Assembly (NCBI GenBank): GCA_037176885.1 | Contig: JAWWNJ010000080.1 | Coordinates: 806,001-870,000, forward strand | Direction: 5' to 3' | Source: Favolaschia claudopus | Taxonomy: Eukaryota; Basidiomycota; Agaricomycetes; Agaricales; Mycenaceae | DNA length: 64,000 bases | Shown here: piece by piece, positions 1-11,061 of the stretch | Position numbering within the stretch: position 1 is the first letter of the stretch | Layout of the letters: each line of letters starts with the position of its first letter | Program-made: the position numbers and the translations under genes | The notes under the pieces: model-generated | The model's input: the letters and a program-made list of their open reading frames with translations, nothing else | Database searches by the model: none | Told to the model about the DNA's origin: nothing

Positions 1-980
1 CGCGCTGTAGTTCTTGCTCGTTAGAGCGGTTGTCAAGCTTGCGCTTCTTCGGGTTCGGCTCGGAAGAGGCAGCATTGGATGCCTGGTCGACGAAGAAGAA
101 GCCTGTGAATTTGAGGCGCGCGGGGGTACCGTTGTTGACTGAGATATATATATTAGTTTTAATTAATTCCAAGGCAGAGAAAACAAACGAACCAATTTTG
201 GTTGGACTCTCTTCTGCTTTTGGTGCCGTCGTCGAGGAAGCGTTGCCGAGGAACGTCACTTCCTCAACATCAACGATGAAATACTTCACCGAACGATCAT
301 CGTTCAGCTCGAGACCGGTAAGAAAACCCTCGACGGAGACACTCTTCCCTTCCCCGGGATGGGTTTATACTTCTCCCACCTCGGCGTTGCGGGGAATACA
401 TTGTTTGATGTCCTAGTAGCAGAGAGGTATTGCTCTGCTTTGACGTCGAAAGTCGAATTTGCCTTGTCAATGTCGCTCAGAACACCACAGACGTGGACGC
501 TAGCATGGGTTCAAAGGTTGAGGTCGTCGGGAGATCCAAGAGGGATAATCTGAAAGCCGGGCTTAGTTGTAACAAACGTGAAAAAAACAGATGGAAGATT
601 ATACATACAGAGATTATGTCTCCAAAGACATCATAATCAAGAGGAGCGAGCTCTTGAGAGTACACTTCGATGGTTGGCGTGGTGCGCGCAGGCTGTCAAA
701 ATTAATGAGGGCAACAAATAATTCAAAGGAGGTTTAACAAGTCTCACACGTAAATTTTACGCTGACAAAGTTCCAGACTAAAGTTGTCCAATTCGAAGAG
801 CGGCAAAGAGTACCCCAAATGTCGCAAGGTAGACTGGGCAGGCGGTCGCAGTCGGGTACCTGTTTACATTTCTGCAGCTTCAGAGAGGCATAGACTCCAC
901 TCGCCATCATCTTGAAGTAGCCCACGCGCAAGGCAGACTTGGCGGTAAGAGTCGTACCGGATTCCTATGTGAAGAGAATG
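1..980 (-). pseudogene. Copy 1 of an uncharacterised multi-copy gene, 5' truncated
   Basis: Read on the minus strand this matches the gene at 45458-46440: the same exon reading SQELAPLDYDVFGDIIS near 660-610, an intron, then the exon with the KPIPGKGKSVSVEGF-like segment near 345-300, and a C-terminal basic tract (PKKRKL-like) near 40. Sequence at 740-850 matches 44935-45060, so about 600 bp holding the promoter and exon 1 of the 45 kb copy is missing here. It carries an apparent Arg-to-stop change in the third exon (near 520) and runs off the left window edge. It is closer to the copy at 41181-42420 than to the 45 kb copy (shared AT-rich intron near 145-185). The family is unnamed; its function is unknown. 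Importantly, the uninterrupted sequence near 315-325 is the empty site for the MITE at 41232-42005. Confidence 0.7.
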
Positions 981-1689
981 AGAATCAAGGATACAGGCCG
1001 GTAATTTACAACGCACCGTCATATATATATATATATATTTTTTTAGAATCCACTTTTATTTCTTGTTGTGCCTACGGCATATGGTAGAAATGAAGCTATC
1101 TAATATTTTTACTCACTCATATTCCATATTCTGTCCCATGATGTAAGCAGACTCGACACAATGACTGACTGAGTGATTGCAACCCAGTCCTGTGGCAATG
1201 CCACAATGAAGTAGTGGGTAATTCCCAGGTACTGTAAATCATTCCATCTTTGATGGATGCGTAATCGCAGCACACAACCCTTGTTCCCCATCATCTGATC
1301 CGTACCCAGACTGATGGAATTCCCTTTTTCGGCACAGTGCAGTGATGTGTCGGTTCTCTTTGGTGGCCCCCATTAAAACTCCCAGGCAACCTCCACTGGG
1401 ATAAACCGCGGCCCGGGTGGGCGAAGTCCGAGCAGGTTTGAGTATGACCGCAAATACTGTGAAACTGGAATGTGCTGGCCGCCGGGTGATTGCCTGCTGT
1501 GATCCGAGGCCCGGATGATGGTGGGAAGTGAGACTGTGATGGAAGTGGGCTGGCAGTGACAAAGTCGGATCAACGATCACCAATGCCGGAAAATCGGTGG
1601 TGGGGAAGCCGGTGAGTGTCAAAAGTGTTTTCTCGCCGGGGGGTGGGGGGTTCGAACTACTGCCCAAAAACTCCGCCAGCAGCTGACGT
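981..1689. other. No recognised gene; (AT)n tract
   Basis: An AT dinucleotide run followed by T7 lies at 1018-1045. The minus-strand open frame at 1239-1667 is proline/serine-rich and shows no motif I recognise; it could be decayed Helitron sequence downstream of the 1690-2220 remnant, but I cannot show this. Confidence 0.4.
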
Positions 1690-2220
1690 GTTGAAACGCC
1701 GCATGATAGATCACTCCTCCATCATGCCCCCTATATAAATCTTCATGGGACTTCGGGCCCTTTACAATGGATAGAAGAGTGCGAAGGTAAAATCGCTACC
1801 CCCCTGCTGGAGAAACAAAAAAACATCCGCCAATGCTCCCCCTCGCTTCCGTATGGCCCAATGTGGTTGACTCTCCCTCGACCCTTCCTTCCAGGTGAAA
1901 TACTGCGGGAACCCCTGATACGTATATTTACGGGAACCACCATTGCTATTGGCAGCGAAGAACGCATCTAATTTGCTGACGGCATTGGCACCCCGCTCGA
2001 GGACGGTGTCTGGATCCTCGCCTGGGTCAAACGAAACCATGTGTCGGCCTTTGAGATGGACTGCAAGTCGGACCACGTTTGGAATCCAGGTATGTGGGTC
2101 GAAGTGAAAGATGGGGCACGCTGCCTCTGGCGGTCCGATGTCCGGGTCCCATGAGCGGTGCTGTCTTGTCTCACCTCGTCGCGTCGCGCTTTTACAGTGT
2201 ACACAATCTGTCCCTACCAC
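1690..2220 (-). pseudogene. Helitron Rep-helicase linker remnant
   Basis: The minus-strand frame contains IPNVVRLAVHL, then DPGEDPDTVLERGA, then YTYQGFPQYFTW. This series is characteristic of the segment between the Rep and PIF1-helicase domains of fungal Helitron proteins. Shortly after, near 1850, the frame must change to continue as a GSIGGCFFVSPAGG stretch, a stop, and RFYLRTLLSIVKGP, again matching the family order. So it is a fragment with at least one frameshift and one stop. No HUH motif, Walker box or Helitron end was found here. It may be unrelated to the other Helitron remnant at 43635, which retains different parts of the protein. The family call is recognition from memory; the frames are read directly. 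Confidence 0.62.
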
Positions 2221-3989
2221 GGATGAACGGAGGAGCTAGAAGTAACTTTGGGAGAATAAGACCCCCCAGTAACATCGCTAATTTTAATCGGATTCCCTTG
2301 CCCGGCCCCGCAATCCATCCCACCCCAAGTACCTGCTTTCGACCTCACAACAACAGCCCACCTGCGTCCCTTCGTGCTCAGAATGCGGTGCAGCAATACT
2401 TTATTGTCTTCAAGCTTCTGGAAAGCAATACTACTGGTTTAGAAACTTCAATTGGGTGTCTAGTGGAAAATTGATATTGCTTGAGCAATGAGGAAGGCGC
2501 AAGTCCGAATATCGGTGCGTGTTTTTCACTGACGTCCAGACGGTGCTCCCTGACCTGATCTATAGATATTCTTATTATGTTTGCCGCACCTGTGCACTAG
2601 GCCAGATAGTTGTCTAGATTCAACAGAGCTTACATGTAGTTCAAACTACCTCGGATTCATCTATAGACGTAAGATTGGGGTGAACGGCGAGCTCGGAGAG
2701 CATGATTGAGACTGGCAAAACCTGAAGACGTTGAATTGAGAGATAAATTCTGTTGAGATAAAGTCGAACATCGAGGTTTAGGTCCGTAAAAGTCTCGGTT
2801 GTCAGAAAAAATAGCGGAACATGTGAAGATCCTACTTGGTCTCATCCGGGATAGAGTGTGTACACACTGAGATCATGTGAGAATCTGAGACGGACGAGGA
2901 ACGGGACTTGTGCGCGAGAGATTCGCGGAAGATGTGTTGTTGGAAAACTAAAAGCAGTGAGTGTGTATTTTGTTGGCTATCCCAATCAATTTAATTACAC
3001 AAGTAGGCAGTTACATTCAAGCTGAAAGCATGCATTTTAATACTGCGCCTGCATAAAGCACTCCACAATACTTGCTGCCACCGGAGTTCAATTGCGTTGA
3101 GTAAATTCTACGAACAAGTCAGCGAGCGTCGATCCAAAGGTGTGTTTTGTTTATCTATTGTTCGTACCATACTTATCAACAATGTCCTCAGGTAGTCCGC
3201 CCGTGAACTGGAGATCTTGTAGCAGGACTGGAGTTCCATCGCGCGCGGTGTTCACACGTAGATAACACATGTATTGGTATATGGACCTTAATATCATCTC
3301 ATTTCATCCTGAATTCTGCTCCGTAACCCATTATTTTCATTGTCTCGTTCCATGATTTCGTGCTTGTTGAGGGAGCAATTCGGACTTGAGACTGATTTCC
3401 ATGGAATCGGTACATTAAAAAGGCACATGAAAACGTCGAAAAAGAGTACGATTTTGTTCACGCGCTGGGACATGAATTTCAGGGAATGCTCGATGATTTT
3501 CAGTATAAGAGGACATGAATTTTGGGGTACCAAGGTACATGATTTTCATGTGCCCCGAGTCTCACAGTGCAACCAAAATCCAACCGAACTTGGAGGTTTG
3601 CTTGTGGTTCACTGGTTCTGGGTGTTTAGCCCAAGTACTCAAGGAAATTGTGCCTAGGTAATTGTTATATGGTCTTCAGCATTAATACAGCCTCAGAGTA
3701 TGGCTGTGAGAGCACCTGCAGACAATTCAACGTGAATTCAGTGTCGAGAATGGGTCATCGGCTTTTTCGGACTGAGTGTGAGAACGGCCGAGGAAACTTC
3801 CGAGAAGATCTTGAATTTGATTGGCTGAGAGTATGTCCCAAGGAGGCAGTTGCTCCGAAAGGACATACCTCTTAGAGTATTTTGAATACCTCTGATGTGC
3901 CTAATCAGGGCATAAGAAATCAAGATTGCAATTGCTTTGGAAGGTGCTACAGTGACTTTGAAGCGCTAATTTCTTGGAAACAGAGTCTC
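2221..3989. other. No recognised gene; palindrome-rich stretch at 3330-3560
   Basis: No coding frame here has a recognisable motif. The part at 3330-3560 is rich in CATGAAA/ATGAATTT palindromes, such as the ATGATTTTCATG block near 3540, similar in style to the CATGA-rich elements at 7217 and 18907, but I cannot align it end to end with them. Confidence 0.35.
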
Positions 3990-4085
3990 AGCTACATAGT
4001 GAGTCTCTCCCTTTTCTCTCCCTTTCTCTTCTCTTTTTGCAACCTGAAAACTTGAATTCCGCCGGCTCTCCACAGACATAATTCA
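3990..4085 (+). repeat. Pyrimidine-rich dispersed repeat, copy 1
   Basis: A CT-rich tract (CTCCCTTTTCTCTCCCTTTC) followed by TTGCAACCTGAAAACTTGA and then CAGACATAA. The same order recurs at 34689-34785 and, inverted, at 35572-35700. Function and class are unknown. Confidence 0.5.
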
Positions 4086-4193
4086 TAAGCCTTCTGCCCA
4101 ATATGGTTGCGGCCAAAACTTCATGACCAGTCGGAATCTTGCTCAGAATCCTTCAGGATCGGAGATTTATCAGGAACTTGGGTATGGTTTATA

Positions 4194-4624
4194 TGGTGCG
4201 GATCACTTAGTCACCACCACATCTGTGCAAGTCCCAAATCCGCCGGAGGCGAAAATTTTTTCAAACATGCACTTTGTTGGCCAATTTTCCTGCCGAAACA
4301 ATCAAGTTGTGTGAGCCCGAAGTAATTTTTTGTTGTAAGTTTCAATGCAAAGGGCTTGCCAGGTGCTCGTTGAACAGTATGTTGAAGGTAAAAGACCCTC
4401 TTAACCCACTTCTACAAGCTTTGTGAGGCGTATGTGGTGTGCAGTCCCAATTTAGCTTGGTGAAAAATGTATTACTCAGGCAAATCTGCTGCTAATCAAA
4501 ATCCCTCTTGGGAAAGTTTCTCTCACTGAAAGGAGCACTTTGGCAAGAGGAATAAGAAATCAGGTTTTTTTGGGTGAGTAATAACCGTTGTCACAGAGTG
4601 GTGGTGACTAAGTGATCCGCACCA
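4194..4624. mobile_element. MITE with 33-bp inverted ends, TA-flanked
   Basis: The left end starts TGGTGCGGATCACTTAGTCA and the right end at 4592-4624 is its near-perfect reverse complement (about 30 of 33 positions). Both ends are bordered by TA (4192-4193 and 4625-4626), as expected for Tc1/mariner-type insertion. The interior has no transposase. The class is inferred only from the TA duplication. Confidence 0.72.
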
Positions 4625-4626
4625 TA

Positions 4627-5035
4627 GGTGATATTTTTATTTCAGGGGAATCGGAGATACTCCTAACCTAGGGTTACAAAACGCGAAGTTTTAACAGCGA
4701 AAAACCCAAATTGTGTGTACTAAACTCGCGAGTTTGGGGCAGGTAATCAAGTCTTTGTCTGCCTTTCCGCCTCTGCAGCCCCACAGTCCGAGTCAAATCT
4801 CTTGACCGCGAAATCGGCAATGAGTGGGCGAGATTGATGGCGCTGCACAGCCACAGGCACGAGTGATCCGCAATCAAAAGCGCGAAATTGCCGTGCAAAA
4901 CACGGAAAACCGATTTTTCGAAGTTTTGCTCCAGTACGTTTGTAGATTACCTTCTTGCAACGCTATTTACACAATCCCAGCATGTCTCAATGAAAACTGA
5001 CGTGACAGTATCAATTACCAAATTGGGACTGCGAC
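4627..5035. other. No recognised gene
   Basis: Lies upstream of the MULE transposase remnant and may hold its decayed N-terminal part, but no motif is readable. Confidence 0.3.
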
Positions 5036-7047
5036 TTGTCACGAAGTTCGGTCCGCAACCATACACGGCGGGGTCTGTCACCAAGCTCGGACGACACCAC
5101 CACAGCCTCACGGAACGACTTCATTCAGCTCCAGGACATTCGGCGAATTGAGAAAGCGATTGAGGGAATCAATCCATTCACTTGCACTCCGACGACGGCA
5201 AATCAACACTCCTCTGGGTCAAGAGGCTCCGCGCGCAAGGCATGCTACTTGGCTTCAAGGCAAAGTCTCAACCACCGCCGGCAGACTCGGGTCTCGAGCC
5301 AGATGTGTTTATTCTGATGGTGCAGACAAAATGGCAGAAACAAAAGTTTGAACAATACTGCGGTGAGCCGCCAGAAGCCACCTGGTGGCTCCGACGGCAT
5401 GCGGATTGGAGCGGCTACGTCATGTGGCGGCTCGTTCAGCGGCTCATCGCGCGCGGTCCTTAGCACGATTTTGAGGTTGGGTACCTTGCATACTTGACTA
5501 TACCTTCAGCCAATGAGAGTTCGTTGTCCAAACGTGCATAATTGTTTTGAATTGAAGCAATTTCCAGCGTCAACCGAAGTCTTCGGCTCGAATGTTAGCG
5601 CGATATGCGATAGCGTCAGATTTTCAGATCCAGTTTTCTTCGAGATGACTAAGTACTAAGAATACACTCGCAAAACCAAATTTGAACCAGTCTTACCAGC
5701 CGCCAAACGAGCCGCCAGACAGCATAGCCGCTCCAATCCGCATGCCATTAGAGCCGCCAGGTGGCTTCTGGCGGCTCACCGCAAACTCTCTAATCTCAAT
5801 CTCACAACACTACTTGTGAGAGATAAATGGCATCACGGTACGACATTTCATTGGCTTCTAGAGTTCGCTTACAGTCTTCCGACAGGCATCCCCATTGCGT
5901 TCATGCTAGCATCCGATGGCAAGCAACAAACGATTTCATACTTTCTTCGACTTCATCGACAGCAGTCACCCGACATTATTCCGGCCTACATTCATGTCCG
6001 ACTTTGTTTGGGGCCAAATCAATGCCTGCAATGCCGAGTATCGAGCACTTGTTTTGTTGTGTTGGTGGCACGTCCTTCACACTTGGCAACAACACTTCAA
6101 AATATCCCTGCGTCCAGAGCTGTGGGAGCTCCTCAAGCGTTGGATCAGGATTGTGGATCACGACATCATCCCCATGTGGTCCGCCGTTTACCGCAAGAAT
6201 CTTAAACTTTCTCAGAACCGCGATACAAATATGCTTATCGAAGCGTCAGGATTTTGTTACCTGTCTTGCGAATGTGCGGCTTATATGTTCCACAGATGGC
6301 ATCACATTTTGAAAACCAAATTCCTACAAGGAAAGCGGAATCGGCGCGCTGATCACCTACTCAATATAATAGTCAATGAAGTAACTCCATACTAGTTCTC
6401 AAACAACGCCGTCAGGATCTCGGTTTTGAGGGTATCGATGCAGAGGTTCGCAAGCGTCAAGACATCACCGAGCCCAAGTTACGACAACCGATGTCGAGGT
6501 AGGAACCGGACCCAGTTATTACTAAGAACCTACGATGCAGGTCACGGGCGTTAATCAATACCGCGTCAAGTCTCGGTCCAAACCCTCATACATCTACGTT
6601 GTCGACATTTCAGCATACACCTGTACCTGCCTCGACTATCCCCTCATTTTGTATTGTAAAAACATTGCCGCTGTTCAGACTTTATTGAAGGAAGTCGTTA
6701 CAACTACTGTTCTCCCTGGGACCAAGGAAAGCCCGAGCTCCGACCCCGGTAGCACAAACGAAGAAGTTGACAGCAGTTCGGACACCGTCTCCCACGCCGA
6801 CAACGACAGCTCTGATGATGAGCCTCCGTACCCTCATCAGATACAACCTCCGCCGACGACTCGTAATTTAACCCTGCTGGCGCGACGTCTCGACACTTTG
6901 GCCGCTCGTCTCCGCCACTCTCGTGTACAGGAATCAAGTTTCCCATCGCTAGCTGCGGTTGCAAATAAGCTCTACTCAGTAGGGCTCTTCACCGTACGTA
7001 CCGGGTGTCGAAACCACCGGGAAGCGAGCGAGGCAAACCTAAGTTAG
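5036..7047 (+). pseudogene. MULE-type transposase with SWIM zinc finger, broken
   Basis: Fragments in order: a DFIQLQDIRRIEKAIEG segment (about 5100), after a frameshift LHSDDGKSTLLWVKRLRAQG to QTKWQKQKFEQY ending at 5358, a 425-bp inverted-repeat insertion, then TTLLVRDKWHHGTTFHWLLE (from about 5797), a frameshift near 5945, MSDFVWGQINAC, LLCWWHVLHTWQQHF and ELWELLKRWIR. Next come KTKFLQGKRNRRADHLLN, another shift near 6392, KQRRQDLGFEG, a stop, and RVKSRSKPSYIYVVDISAY followed by CTCLDY and CKN. The last part is the SWIM finger (CxCxnCxH) with its final His replaced by Asn. The region that should hold the first catalytic Asp is absent at the insertion. The C-terminus is acidic and serine-rich. 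It is therefore a dead transposase with at least three frameshifts, one stop and an insertion/deletion. Family identity is recognised from motif order. Confidence 0.78.
5359..5783. mobile_element. Foldback/MITE inside the MULE transposase
   Basis: Arms of about 80 bp, at 5359-5442 and 5700-5783, are inverted copies; the end is TGCGGTGAGCCGCC. It separates two parts of one transposase reading frame, but coding sequence is also missing at the junction, and no target duplication is visible (left flank AACAATAC, right flank AACTCTCT). A partial third copy of the arm lies at 15008-15095. Confidence 0.7.
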
Positions 7048-7216
7048 GCAACTATGACGCAAGTGGATTTCAGGCTGTGCAAGCTGTGAATCCTAAGTAC
7101 TATAAGTCTCTTTATCTGCTTATATTTACGTTTTGATCAGTAAATATGTGTCTGACACCTCTTGGCACTCGTCAAGCTACTGGAGGTCGCAAGGGCAACA
7201 ATTTCGTATCTTACGC

Positions 7217-7450
7217 CACTGTGCGAAGTATTTGTCATGAAATTCAAAACAATAATGAGGAATTTCAAGATTCCTGATGTTTTGTCATAAACCACATCAT
7301 GAAATTCAAGATGCCTTTCATGATGCTCAGAAACCCATTTTTACAATAGCTGTTGAGCATATGCACTCATGACAAAATGTCATGAATCTCATGATGCAAA
7401 ACTGTCAAATTTTTGCCAAGTCCACTAGCCAGGTTGTTGAGTGCCCAATA
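7217..7450 (-). repeat. CATGA-rich element, copy 1
   Basis: The reverse complement aligns along its length with 18907-19145: both read GCACTCAAC, GTGGACTTGGCAAAAA, a CATGAATTTCATGATG block, TTTCTGAGCATCATGAAAG, and end GCACAGTG. Internal TCATGA/ATTTCATGA palindromes are dense. The left end here is CACTG, as in other MITEs of this window, but the other terminus is not resolved. Confidence 0.6.
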
Positions 7451-8174
7451 TTCTACTCACACATCATCTACCCCTCCCTAATGTAAAGAGGGGTTGAAGA
7501 AGGTGGCTCAGGAATATCGGTAACAGGCTCAGTAGTCTGACTCGATGTAGCCGGATATATGTCAGAGCTAGTAAATCCACTTGGATGTATGCACCTCGCT
7601 TCATTTCGTAGTACCAGGCTGAAATCATGCGTTCCACTCCGTCCAGGGTTAGATACTTCTTTCACATTTTTGCTTCGTTTCACCGCCAAAGAATCATGAT
7701 GTTATCTATGTTACAATTGAGGACCCCCGGTCCCTGCCAAACAAACCAGCCAACACAATTTGTGTCCCGTCATTCGTACTAGGAAGCTCCGACTACGTCA
7801 GAAGGCACCTTGCTTGCTCGAAGCATAGGTTCTGCACCCGAGGGATGAGCGTTTTTTATCAACTGAGTCCGACGTGTAAAGCTCTAGTAACAATCTAGCA
7901 ACTTTTAATTAGGGTAAAAACGAATAAATGGTGGTGGAGCGAGAGATTACTACGATAGAAGATTTCTCGCTAAGGCCTAGTATCAAGGGGATTCAAAGAT
8001 AAGAGAAAAAGATATCACCTACAAATCGGGGGTCGGCTGACCCTCCCCCCTTCCCTCCTGCTATATCGGGAAGGAGATTCCCACGGTTGTCGCAGCCCGC
8101 TGTTGAGTCTGGTTTCCCCAAATTTTTTGTGAGTTTTGAGCGGACAGGGAATCCCTTTAGAGGGATTAGTCTAC
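7451..8174. other. No recognised gene
   Basis: Short frames only; none carries a recognisable motif. Nothing structural stands out. Confidence 0.35.
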
Positions 8175-8176
8175 TA

Positions 8177-8347
8177 CTGTACCGATATGTATGGTAGCAA
8201 CATAACGCATAACGCAGAGCCATTTTTGCTTACAAATCGTCCCATATATGGTAATTTTGCACTGCTTTTGCACAGCAAATTACCATAAAAGGCTAGCAAC
8301 GGCGCGTAACGCACCTCAGAGCGTTGCCTCCATACAGATCGGTACAG
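8177..8347. mobile_element. Short TA-flanked MITE (family X)
   Basis: Inverted ends CTGTACCGAT and ATCGGTACAG, bordered by TA at 8175-8176 and 8348-8349. Past the end, the sequence TGTATGGTAGCAAC then TAACGCATAACGC resembles the left end of the 635-bp element at 48971 (TGTATGGGTGAAACGTAACGC), so this appears to be a short, diverged member of that family. A central palindrome TATGGTAATTTTGC is also present. Confidence 0.66.
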
Positions 8348-8349
8348 TA

Positions 8350-8745
8350 CTGTTTGACCACCATCGCGGCCAGTGTAGCGCACGAGCGCTAGGATTCCAG
8401 AGAGCGGATCCACTGTTCAACATCGCCAGTTGGCTTCTAGCCACCGGAGTTTACAGCCTTCTTAATCTCAATGTCTCGTTGCGAGTTTATAAAGTCTCTT
8501 TCGCGGATCCCAGCAGGAGGTGCCCATGAATTGTCCCAAGATGAAGGCTATCCAGATGCTTATCTACGCTTGAGTTTTCTATTGCGTCTGGAGGAACGGA
8601 AAACTCCAGCATTGGGCGCGGCTCGAGCTCTCATTTTCCAGGCAATTCGGCCCTGAAGATCATGGACCCGGACTTTTACTTACTGTTGTGTAGTCTATAT
8701 TTCTACAGGTATTAATACAGTCGTTCACTTAGATCGACGAACCTC
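8350..8745. other. No recognised gene
   Basis: Open frames here (for example 8248-8529 +) have no motif I recognise. The stretch may be decayed sequence of the retroelement whose clearer remnant follows. Confidence 0.3.
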
Positions 8746-9027
8746 TACCTCGACCCTCTGCGCACGAGTTCGAAGATGAACTTGCTACGGAAATACCACC
8801 TCTTCCAAATAACGAAAGTCATCCGTGTTGAACGTCTTGAGAATCTTCTAAGACGCCATCCACGTCAGACTTTCGTTCGTTCTGTCTTGTGCTTGAGGGA
8901 AGGATTCTGGCCGTGGATGGACACCCAGCATTCCTCTGGAGGAGGTGTCAATCACCTGTCAGAAAAAACGGGCTTCCCTTCCTCTCGACCAATGGCGGGC
9001 TCGCCGTCCCTCGAAGATGAGTCATGA
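8746..9027 (+). pseudogene. Retroelement (DIRS-like) pre-RT segment remnant
   Basis: The frame from 8776 reads VIRVERLENLLRRHPRQTF then VRSVLCLREGFWPW. In agaricomycete reverse-transcriptase elements that also carry tyrosine recombinases, a segment of the form ERLE-LL-HPN-FV-SVL-GLREGFWP precedes the RT. Only this linker is visible; no RT active site (YxDD) was found. The upstream reading PLPPLPNNESHP is in another frame. Tyrosine-recombinase fragments at 9960 and 19803 could derive from similar elements. Identification is from memory of the motif. Confidence 0.45.
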
Positions 9028-9204
9028 CCTGGAAGCATTGCGCAAGGCAATCGACAACCTTCCCAAAGCTTACCGCTCAGGTCGTCGCAATGGTCTGGTG
9101 GCTTGTAACGAAGGCGTGGCTTAAGTCGGGGCTTGCAGACGGCATAAATTACACTGATTCATTAAAATTCACAACAAGTAGCTGTCGAGAATATATTCAT
9201 AATC

Positions 9205-9875
9205 TGCCCTGTGAATATGAATATGATATACTACGAATACGATACAGTCGCAAACCCCGAAGCGAAACGGCACTAGGAAGCGAAACACTCGCCGAACACA
9301 AGGTTAGCGCTTTCCCCCTGGGCCGTATCTTTGCATGTAGGTACCCCACTATCTGAGCACCCAAACCAAAAAAGGAATTGTGTTGAAAGTCTTCTCGCCG
9401 CCGGCAATGGCCTTGTTTGTTTCAGCTTTGTTTATGCCGGCAGATGCACCAATGCGAAATATTATTTCTTCTCTAGAATTGTGGCCGATGACATACGGTA
9501 GTAATATAGACAGTCATTTTGAGGCGGATTGCATCGAAAGTACTGAACAAACTGGTCGATTTGCGCGAGAATGGCTCAATTTGTTGTGTTTTGTAGTGTT
9601 TTCGCTATCACGTTATTTGGCGATATTTGACTCGCCCCACAAATTTCCCTCGTTCTCAACGAAAACATAGTCGATTCACTTGATTCTTGATTGTAAGTGG
9701 TAGCCAGGGGAATAAACTATAAGTCTATAACAAACGCCACCCGTTTTCGCTTCCTAGTCCACCCAAAATCAAGGGAAGATGCTAAACGTTTCGCTTCGGG
9801 GTTTGCGACTGTACGGCCCTGGGAGGTGAATACAATACGGATATGAATATGATAGCCTTTTGACGTATTATATTC
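9205..9875. repeat. Inverted repeat with GAATATGAATA microsatellite arms
   Basis: GTCGCAAACCCCGAAGCGAAAC at about 9250 recurs inverted at about 9810-9790, each next to AATATGAATATGATA-like stretches (9213-9236 and 9838-9862) and to CTAGGAAGCGAAA. This suggests an element with roughly 80-bp imperfect inverted arms; exact termini and any duplication are not clear. Confidence 0.45.
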
Positions 9876-9959
9876 GTATTTGGCCACCGATAATCTGGAG
9901 GAGGAGAATGGTTGATCCGTGTGTGGTTGCGGAAAGCCCAGATAAGACACAAATCTAAA

Positions 9960-10424
9960 TCAGACACAGGGACTGCGGGCAAAATACACTCGCCGCCTTG
10001 TTCGCCCGTCGTCTTTGTCCAAGCCAGGTGAATGCTAATGACTTCCTTGCCATTGGAAATCCGCGTGCAGCGGCAAGTATCCAGAAGCCGCGTGAATTTA
10101 TTCTTGTTCCGAACGAGGAACTCCTCGAGACGACAACAACCCTGGACCCAAAATGCCGTGAGTGCTGCAGCCCAAGACGCTGCACCCGGAGGAGAATTGA
10201 CATCAAGAGAGGAGCGGTATGCCCGAAGGTGGTCTCGCATCGCATGATAGGGCCTCGCGGAGTGCAACCCCACGTCGGTCTGCCGCTTTCTTGTGCAGGG
10301 AGAGAACAGGCCCGTCACCGTCACCGTTCCACACCGCGTTGTTGTAGAGATGCCATAGACGAAGTCCATTGATCTGAAAGCTACTTGCCCAAGAACCAAG
10401 AGAAACCAGTGAATACGTATCCAA
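9960..10424 (-). pseudogene. Tyrosine recombinase (crypton/DIRS-type) core fragment
   Basis: One minus frame gives GLRLWHLYNNAVWNG (about 10360-10320) and, after a shift near 10240, another gives MRDHLRAYRSSLD, then AASWAAALTAFW, CCRLEEFLV, and AWTKTTGEQGGECILPA with LRNH-type sequence following. This is the order of the agaric tyrosine recombinase: WH segment, AxxTAFWG-RLGEL (first catalytic Arg region, here RLEE), then PWTKTTKE-GA. The normal RLGEL reads RLEEF, and FW and CC are separated by two extra residues. The catalytic His-x-x-Arg and Tyr parts are missing here. The 340-aa frame extending to 10804 is mostly fortuitous. Confidence 0.68.
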
Positions 10425-11061
10425 TAATAATGTTTGGTACAGGTTTGTTTGGAGCTTGTTTCAAGTTTTCTGCCATTTTTCAATCCCAACAAGTTGTACA
10501 TCTGTGCATCGAAATTGAATATAATATCAGCGTTTAGGCCAATTAGAATACCAATTAGAATACATATGGCTAGACGGTTTGGCAAGCTAATAGACATCAG
10601 GATATCGAGCCTGAGAATTCTGGATTTTCCGACACACACTTGGGCGAGACGAAAGCGGGAGCTGTGGACGGTGTCGCGGATCTGCTGGGACATCAAGGAC
10701 GAGTGAATAGGAGAAGTCGTAGGTCCGGCGTAGGAGCAGACGAGGACCGGATGATTTGAATCCCGGGGCCCTATTTTACTCGACAGCAGCTTGAGCCATG
10801 CCAATCGGCCGGCTCCATCTAATTCCTGTTTGCTTTGACTTCAGCGCCGGCCCTGGTCCTCGTTCATCTGCCGGATCGAACGCCTAACCTACCCATATGA
10901 AAAACGTTCTTGAGTGGCTAGATTTTTGCCCCCCGGTTTGGACAGCAGAGGCGGACCCGCGGAGTCCACACTAGGATGGGAACGTAGGAAGAAGCAGATG
11001 AAAGCAAACGCGCTGTTCGAGTTTCACTGTGAGGTGCAATTGGTTCCCCCCATACAAAATG
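10425..11061. other. No recognised gene; solo MITE end at 11049-11068
   Basis: CCCATACAAAATGCTACAGTA near 11050-11069 matches the right end of the family X MITE (see 48971-49605), but the rest of that element is not found beside it. No coding motif is visible. Confidence 0.4.

Noticed and set aside
9782..10804. 340-residue intact protein
   Set aside because: Only the middle part is recombinase-like and its frame changes; the ends are low in information.
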